Shown: in pieces, positions 54,562-64,000 of the stretch
Numbering within the stretch: position 1 is the stretch's first letter
Layout: each line of letters opens with the position of its first letter
Assembly (NCBI GenBank): GCA_035649495.1
Contig: DASRJL010000041.1
Location: forward strand, 1-64,000
Source: SG8-41 sp035649495
GTDB lineage: Bacteria; Pseudomonadota; Gammaproteobacteria; Burkholderiales; SG8-41
Reading direction: 5' to 3'
DNA length: 64,000 nt
Notes under the pieces: model-generated
Seen by the model: only the letters and a program-made list of their open reading frames with translations
The model's database searches: none
Told to the model about the DNA's origin: nothing
Translations under genes and position numbers: made by a program

Positions 54562-56693
54562 CGCGGTCGCTCGAAGCAGAGGAGCACGACCGAGCGGCCT
54601 TCGAGCGGGTAGTTCGCCCCGCAGGGAAAGGGGGTCGGCAGCGCGTCGGGGGTGTGCGTGTCCACCAGCGTGTTCCAGTGGACTGGCGGCTCGCCGGGGA
54701 GCTTGAAGTCGATCCGCTCGTGGTGCGCGTTCAGGAGCAGCAGCAGATCGTCGTCTTCGACCGGGCGGCCATGCTCGTCGCGCTCCGCCAGTCCGTGGCC
54801 GGACAGGAAAACGCCCAGGCAGCGGTGGAAGGACTGGCTCCATTCCTCCTCGGTCATTTCGTTGCCGCTGGGAGCGAGCCACATCAGGTCCTTGACGGCG
54901 GGGCTGCGGACGGCGTGGCCGTCAAAGAAGGTGCGTCTCCGAAAGAGCGGGTGCGCGTTGCGCAGCGCGATGAGGCGCCTCGTGTATTCCATCAGGTCCC
55001 GGGCTTCGGGAGCGAGATCCCAGTTGACCCAGGAGACCTCGTTGTCCTGGCAATAGGCGTTGTTGTTGCCGCCCTGCGTGCGTCCCAGCTCGTCGCCGGC
55101 GAGCAGCATGGGAACGCCCTGCGAGAAGAGCAGGGTGGCGAGGAGGTTGCGCTTCTGCCGCTCGCGGAGCCGGTTGATTTCCGGGTCTTCCGCCGGCCCT
55201 TCGACCCCGCAGTTCCAGCTCCGGTTGTGCGACTCGCCGTCGCGGTTGCCCTCGAAGTTCGCCTCGTTGTGCTTGTCGTTGTAGCTCACGAGATCGTGCA
55301 GGGTGAAGCCGTCGTGGGCCGTGACGAAGTTGATGCTGGCGGTCGGGCCGCGCCCGCTCAACTCGAAGAGATCGCTCGAGCCCGACAGCCGGGAGGCGAG
55401 CTCCCCCACGAGGCCGCCGTCGCCTCTCCAGTACGACCGGACGGCGTCCCGGTACTTGCCGTTCCACTCGGCCCAGCCCGGCGGGAAATTGCCGACCTGG
55501 TAGCCGCCCTCGCCGAGGTCCCACGGCTCGGCGATCAGCTTGACCTGCTTCAGCACGGGATCCTGCTGGATGACGCCGAAGAAGGTACTGTAGCGGTCCA
55601 CCGCGTGCTCCTCGCGCGCCAGCGTCGCGGCGAGGTCGAAGCGGAAACCGTCGACGTGCATCTCGGTGACCCAGTAGCGGAGGCTGTCCATGATGAGATG
55701 CAGCACGACGGGATGCGCGGCATTCAACGTGTTGCCGGTGCCCGTGTAGTCCACGTACAGGCGAGGCTCGTCGGTCTTCAGCCGGTAGTAGGTCCGGTTG
55801 TCTATGCCGCGGAAGGACAGCGTGGGCCCGAGGTGGTTGCCCTCGCCGGTATGGTTGTAGACGACGTCGAGTATGACTTCGATGCCCGCGGAATGCAGCG
55901 TCTTGACCATCGTCTTGAACTCGCCCGGCGTTCCGGTGGCGGAGTAGCGCATCTCGGGGCAGAAGAAGCCGATGCTGTTGTAACCCCAGAAATTGTGCAG
56001 GCCGAGCTCGACCAGGCGCTTGTCTTCCACGAACGCGTGAACGGGCAGCAGGTCGACCGCGGTGACGCCGAGCCGCTTGAGATGCTCTATGACCGGCGCC
56101 GTCGCGAGCCCGGCGTAGGTGCCGCGCAGCTGCGGCGGTACTTCGGGATGGCGCATCGTGTATCCGCGGGCGTGCAGTTCGTAGATGACCGTGTCCTGCC
56201 ACGGGACTTTCGGACGGCGGTCATCGCCCCACGTGAACGCGGGGTCCACGACCTGGCACTTCGGCATGCCCGACGCGTTGTCGCGGGTATCGAACGACAG
56301 GTCCTCGCGGCGCGTGCCGGGCCGGTAGCCGAAGTGCGCGTCGGTCCAGCGAAGCGGCCCCTTCAGCATGCGCGCGTAGGGGTCGAGGAGCAGCTTGTGC
56401 GGGTTGAAGCGATGGCCCTGCTCGGGCGCGTAGGGCCCGTGCACGCGATAGCCGTAGAGGAGATCGGGGCGCGCGTCCGGCAGGTAGCAGTGCCACACGA
56501 AGTCCGTGCGCTCGGTCAGCTCGATGGAGGCGATCTGGCGCCGGCCGTTGGGGTCGAACAGGCACAGCTCGACCTTCGTCGCGTGCTCCGAATAGAGCGC
56601 GAAATTGACGCCCTGGCCGTCCCAGGTGGAGCCGAGCGGCCACGGGTGGCCGCGCCACACGGTCCGGGAGCCCGGCGGAGTTTCGGATTTCAT
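54558..56693 (-). CDS. glgX: Glycogen debranching enzyme
   Basis: 711 residues. It cleaves alpha-1,6 branches of limit dextrin. An N-terminal CBM48-like domain (PLGSTWDGQGVNFALYSEHA) precedes the GH13 barrel: DVVYNHTGEGN, the nucleophile region VDGFRFDLAATLARE, acid/base in LIAEPWDLGEGGYQVG, FVTAHDGFTLHDLVSYNDKH. LAGDELGRTQGGNNNAYCQD and SWVNWDLAPEARDLMEYTRR are typical of GlgX. Length is normal (about 660-720). Its stop overlaps the malQ start; upstream lies an interspersed palindrome. Confidence 0.95.
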   Translation of the reverse strand: MKSETPPGSRTVWRGHPWPLGSTWDGQGVNFALYSEHATKVELCLFDPNGRRQIASIELTERTDFVWHCYLPDARPDLLYGYRVHGPYAPEQGHRFNPHKLLLDPYARMLKGPLRWTDAHFGYRPGTRREDLSFDTRDNASGMPKCQVVDPAFTWGDDRRPKVPWQDTVIYELHARGYTMRHPEVPPQLRGTYAGLATAPVIEHLKRLGVTAVDLLPVHAFVEDKRLVELGLHNFWGYNSIGFFCPEMRYSATGTPGEFKTMVKTLHSAGIEVILDVVYNHTGEGNHLGPTLSFRGIDNRTYYRLKTDEPRLYVDYTGTGNTLNAAHPVVLHLIMDSLRYWVTEMHVDGFRFDLAATLAREEHAVDRYSTFFGVIQQDPVLKQVKLIAEPWDLGEGGYQVGNFPPGWAEWNGKYRDAVRSYWRGDGGLVGELASRLSGSSDLFELSGRGPTASINFVTAHDGFTLHDLVSYNDKHNEANFEGNRDGESHNRSWNCGVEGPAEDPEINRLRERQKRNLLATLLFSQGVPMLLAGDELGRTQGGNNNAYCQDNEVSWVNWDLAPEARDLMEYTRRLIALRNAHPLFRRRTFFDGHAVRSPAVKDLMWLAPSGNEMTEEEWSQSFHRCLGVFLSGHGLAERDEHGRPVEDDDLLLLLNAHHERIDFKLPGEPPVHWNTLVDTHTPDALPTPFPCGANYPLEGRSVVLLCFERPR

Positions 56694-56718
56694 GAGGCTA
56701 CACGCATGTCAATAATTT

Positions 56719-56770
56719 CCCTCGCCCCGTGTCAACGGGGAGAGGCTCTCTCTCCAACTCAGGGAGAGGG
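56719..56770. repeat. Interspersed palindrome pair, CCCTCGCCCCGT type
   Basis: CCCTCGCCCCGT-GTCA-ACGGGGAGAGG is directly followed by CTCTCTCTCC-AACTCA-GGGAGAGGG. It belongs to the family at 31760 and 35160 and lies upstream of glgX. Confidence 0.8.
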
Positions 56771-56792
56771 CACCGTTCAGATGGAGTGTAGT

Positions 56793-57470
56793 TTACCGGT
56801 CGTCTTTTGGATTCTTCGGCCACCAGCGGTCCAGCAGCTCCCTGGCCCAGTGCTGGCCGCCGAGCCCGAACGCCAGCGCCAGCGCCAGCACGATGCCCGC
56901 GAGCACGATGAGAAAGCTGTGGCGGACGATGGCGCCGCCCACGTCCGCTTCCTCGAGCGCGATCAGTACCACGAACGCGAGTATGGCGTACTGCGTGAGC
57001 CTCCCGAGCGGATCGGCGTCCTGCGCGCCGCTCGCCCTGAAGTAGGTCGCGGCGGCGTTTCCGACGAACTGCGCGAAGTAGGCGCCGAAGACCACGATCA
57101 GGAGCGCGATGATGAGCCGCGGCACGAACAGCACGAGCTTCCCGAGGAGATCGGTGATGTAGGTGAGGCCGAGACCGTTGAAGGCGATGACCAGTGCGGC
57201 GAGTATCACCAGCAGGAAGACCAGGGCGCCGAAGATGTCGGTCGTGTCGCTCTGTATGCCGCCCTGCTTCAGGAAATCGTCCGTCCCGGCGCGCTCGGTG
57301 AGGACGTTGAAGTTGATCGCCCGCAGGGCCCTGATGACCGTGAATCGCACCATGCGGGCGAGCAGCCACCCGACGACCACCACCAGGAGGGCGAGGGCCA
57401 GCCTGGGAAGGAACGCGCCGATCTGCGCCAGGAACGCGCGAACCGGCTCGATCAGGATATCGACTTCCAT
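56793..57470 (-). CDS. TM-helix-repeat membrane protein related to mechanosensitive channels
   Basis: 225 residues. Five hydrophobic helices are seen: LALALLVVVVGWLLARMVRF, FGALVFLLVILAALVIAFNG, LLGKLVLFVPRLIIALLIVV, YAILAFVVLIALEEADVG and FLIVLAGIVLALALAFGLGG. The repeated LP.L..AL.VVV.GWL..R pattern is the conserved TM-helix motif seen in the MscS-like protein at 40857, but no beta domain follows. It lies 13 bp upstream of nothing but repeats and 13 bp downstream of treS on the same strand, inside the glucan cluster. A role in osmotic balance alongside trehalose is plausible but unproven. Confidence 0.75.
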   Translation of the reverse strand: MEVDILIEPVRAFLAQIGAFLPRLALALLVVVVGWLLARMVRFTVIRALRAINFNVLTERAGTDDFLKQGGIQSDTTDIFGALVFLLVILAALVIAFNGLGLTYITDLLGKLVLFVPRLIIALLIVVFGAYFAQFVGNAAATYFRASGAQDADPLGRLTQYAILAFVVLIALEEADVGGAIVRHSFLIVLAGIVLALALAFGLGGQHWARELLDRWWPKNPKDDR

Positions 57471-57482
57471 ATCAACCTCCCA

Positions 57483-62809
<5,327 letters not shown>

Positions 62810-62814
62810 GATGG

Positions 62815-64000
62815 CTATCCGTTGCGCTCGAACAGGACGACCGAGAGCGGGGGCAGCGTGAGAACGAGCGACCAGGCGCAACCGTGAGCGGCCACGGCGC
62901 GGGCTTCGGCGCCGCCGAAATTTCCCATGCCGCTGCCGCCGTATTCTTTCGCATCGCTGTTCAGCGCCTCGCGCCAGTAACCGGGAAGCGGCACGCCGAC
63001 GACGTAGTTGGGGCGCGGCACGGGCGTCAGATTCAGTATTACCAGCACCACCGAGCCGTTCGAGCGCGCCCTGCGGACGAAGCTCAGCACGCTGTTTTCG
63101 CCATCGCGGAAATCGATCCACTGGAAGCCGGCCGAGTCGAAGTCCTGCTCGTGCAGCGCGGGCGTCGCCCGGTAGTAGCGATTCAGGTCCCGCACCCAGT
63201 CGCGGACCCCGCTGTGATCGGCGTACTGCAGCACGTGCCACTCGAGGCTTTCCTCGTGCTGCCACTCGCGCCGCTGCCCGAATTCCCCGCCCATGAAGAG
63301 GAGCTTCTTGCCGGGATGGCCCCACATGTAGCCGAAGAGGCAGCGCAGGTTGGCGAATTGCTGCCAGTTGTCTCCCGGCATCTTGCCGATCAGGGAGCCC
63401 TTGCCGTGCACGACTTCGTCGTGGGAGAACGGCAGCACGAAGTTTTCCGAGAACGCGTACCAGGCGCTGAACGTCAGGCGGTCGTGATGGTATTTGCGGA
63501 ACACCGGGTTCTGGGAAAAGTAGTCGAGCGTGTCGTGCATCCAGCCCATGTTCCACTTCATGCCGAAGCCGAGGCCGCCGACGTACAGCGGGCGCGAAAC
63601 CGCCGGCCACGCGGTCGATTCCTCGGCTATCACCTGCACGTCCGGAAACTCGCGGTAGACCGCTTCGTTCAGGCCGCGCAGGAACGCGACGGCCTCGAGA
63701 TTCTCCCTGCCGCCGTGGACGTTGGGGACCCAGCTGCCCGGTCCGCGGGCGTAGTCGAGGTACAGCATGGAGGCGACGCCATCGACCCGCAGGCCATCGA
63801 TGTGGTAGCGGTCGAGCCAGTAGAGCGCGCTGCTCGTGAGAAACGAGCGCACTTCGTGCCGGCCGTAGTTGAAGATGTAGCTGTTCCACTCCGGGTGAAA
63901 GCCCTGCCGCGCGTCGGCGTGCTCGTAGAGGTGCGTGCCGTCGAAATAGGCGAGGCCGTGGCCGTCGCCGGGGAAATGCGAGGGCACCCAGTCGAGCAGC
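62815..64000 (-). CDS. glgB: 1,4-alpha-glucan branching enzyme, C-terminal part
   Basis: About 394 codons, running off the right edge. It introduces alpha-1,6 branches. Visible motifs are DWVPSHFPGD at the edge, the nucleophile region RYHIDGLRVDGVASMLYLDY, the acid/base region VQVIAEESTAWPAVS, and FVLPFSHDEVVHGKGSLIGK. The C-terminal beta domain includes VLSFVRRARSNGSVVLVILN and LNSDAKEYGGSGMGNFGG. All GH13 catalytic residues of the retained part are present. It is the first visible gene of the glgB-glgE-treS run. Confidence 0.95.
   Translation of the reverse strand, partial: LLDWVPSHFPGDGHGLAYFDGTHLYEHADARQGFHPEWNSYIFNYGRHEVRSFLTSSALYWLDRYHIDGLRVDGVASMLYLDYARGPGSWVPNVHGGRENLEAVAFLRGLNEAVYREFPDVQVIAEESTAWPAVSRPLYVGGLGFGMKWNMGWMHDTLDYFSQNPVFRKYHHDRLTFSAWYAFSENFVLPFSHDEVVHGKGSLIGKMPGDNWQQFANLRCLFGYMWGHPGKKLLFMGGEFGQRREWQHEESLEWHVLQYADHSGVRDWVRDLNRYYRATPALHEQDFDSAGFQWIDFRDGENSVLSFVRRARSNGSVVLVILNLTPVPRPNYVVGVPLPGYWREALNSDAKEYGGSGMGNFGGAEARAVAAHGCAWSLVLTLPPLSVVLFERNG

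Overview
The window is high-GC chromosomal DNA of a betaproteobacterium. The supporting evidence is a phaC-phaB-phaR polyhydroxybutyrate cluster beside rimO, a Bug-type tripartite tricarboxylate receptor, an RpfE-type protein beside recJ, a bamD-rluD-pgeF arrangement and a LolCDE-type exporter. No plasmid or phage genes are seen. All assignments are read by eye from sequence; no database search was run.

Layout. 1-1301: the tail of an iron permease gene converging on a Fe(3+)-binding protein gene. 1447-4707: a secretin-domain exported protein, a DinG/YoaA-type helicase and a YkvA-family membrane protein. 4740-10291, minus strand: rimO, phaR, phaB, phaC and a ZIP transporter. 10478-13054: pgeF and rluD, divergent from bamD. 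13055-15215: a gene-poor accessory patch of short diverged ORFs, internal inverted duplications and an 18-bp direct repeat of the bamD 3' end. 15216-18435: an overlapping operon of sensor kinase, lipoprotein, lone receiver and MBL-fold hydrolase. 18487-22496: alpha/beta hydrolase, Bug receptor, SLC13/ArsB-like permease and EamA transporter. 22783-29328: acetoacetyl-CoA synthetase, lysS, prfB (with its programmed frameshift) and recJ, followed by rpfE and lolC/E-lolD. 32513-38388: two alkylation-repair glycosylases (AlkA-like and Tag), a DUF2062 protein, an HD-domain protein and comEC. 38615-45629: relA, then an MscS-like protein, an MgtE-N/CBS protein, mgtE and a HAMP-class III cyclase. 45630-49450: a hydratase, a formylglycine-enzyme-like protein and a DUF350 / ATP-grasp / DUF1190 (yjfL-yjfC-yjfM-like) operon. 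49559: tRNA-Val(GAC). 49764 to the end: alpha-glucan and trehalose metabolism (glgP, malQ, glgX, treS-maltokinase, glgE, glgB).

How the genes fit together. Two storage programmes lie in one window. One is PHB, where acetoacetyl-CoA synthetase could recycle acetoacetate from PHB breakdown. The other is alpha-glucan made through the GlgE route: TreS turns trehalose into maltose, the fused kinase makes maltose-1-phosphate, GlgE extends glucan, GlgB branches it, and GlgX, MalQ and GlgP mobilise it. Many genes overlap by ATGA-type stop/start junctions, which suggests tightly coupled operons.

The most unusual feature is the number of heptameric repeat arrays, about twenty. The unit sequence changes from place to place but the period stays 7 bp. 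They sit at gene borders and in places inside coding sequence (recJ, rluD, acetoacetyl-CoA synthetase). Several other palindromic interspersed repeats also occur, and one has apparently lengthened a protein. The best candidate for something undescribed is the small-ORF patch at 13.1-15.2 kb.
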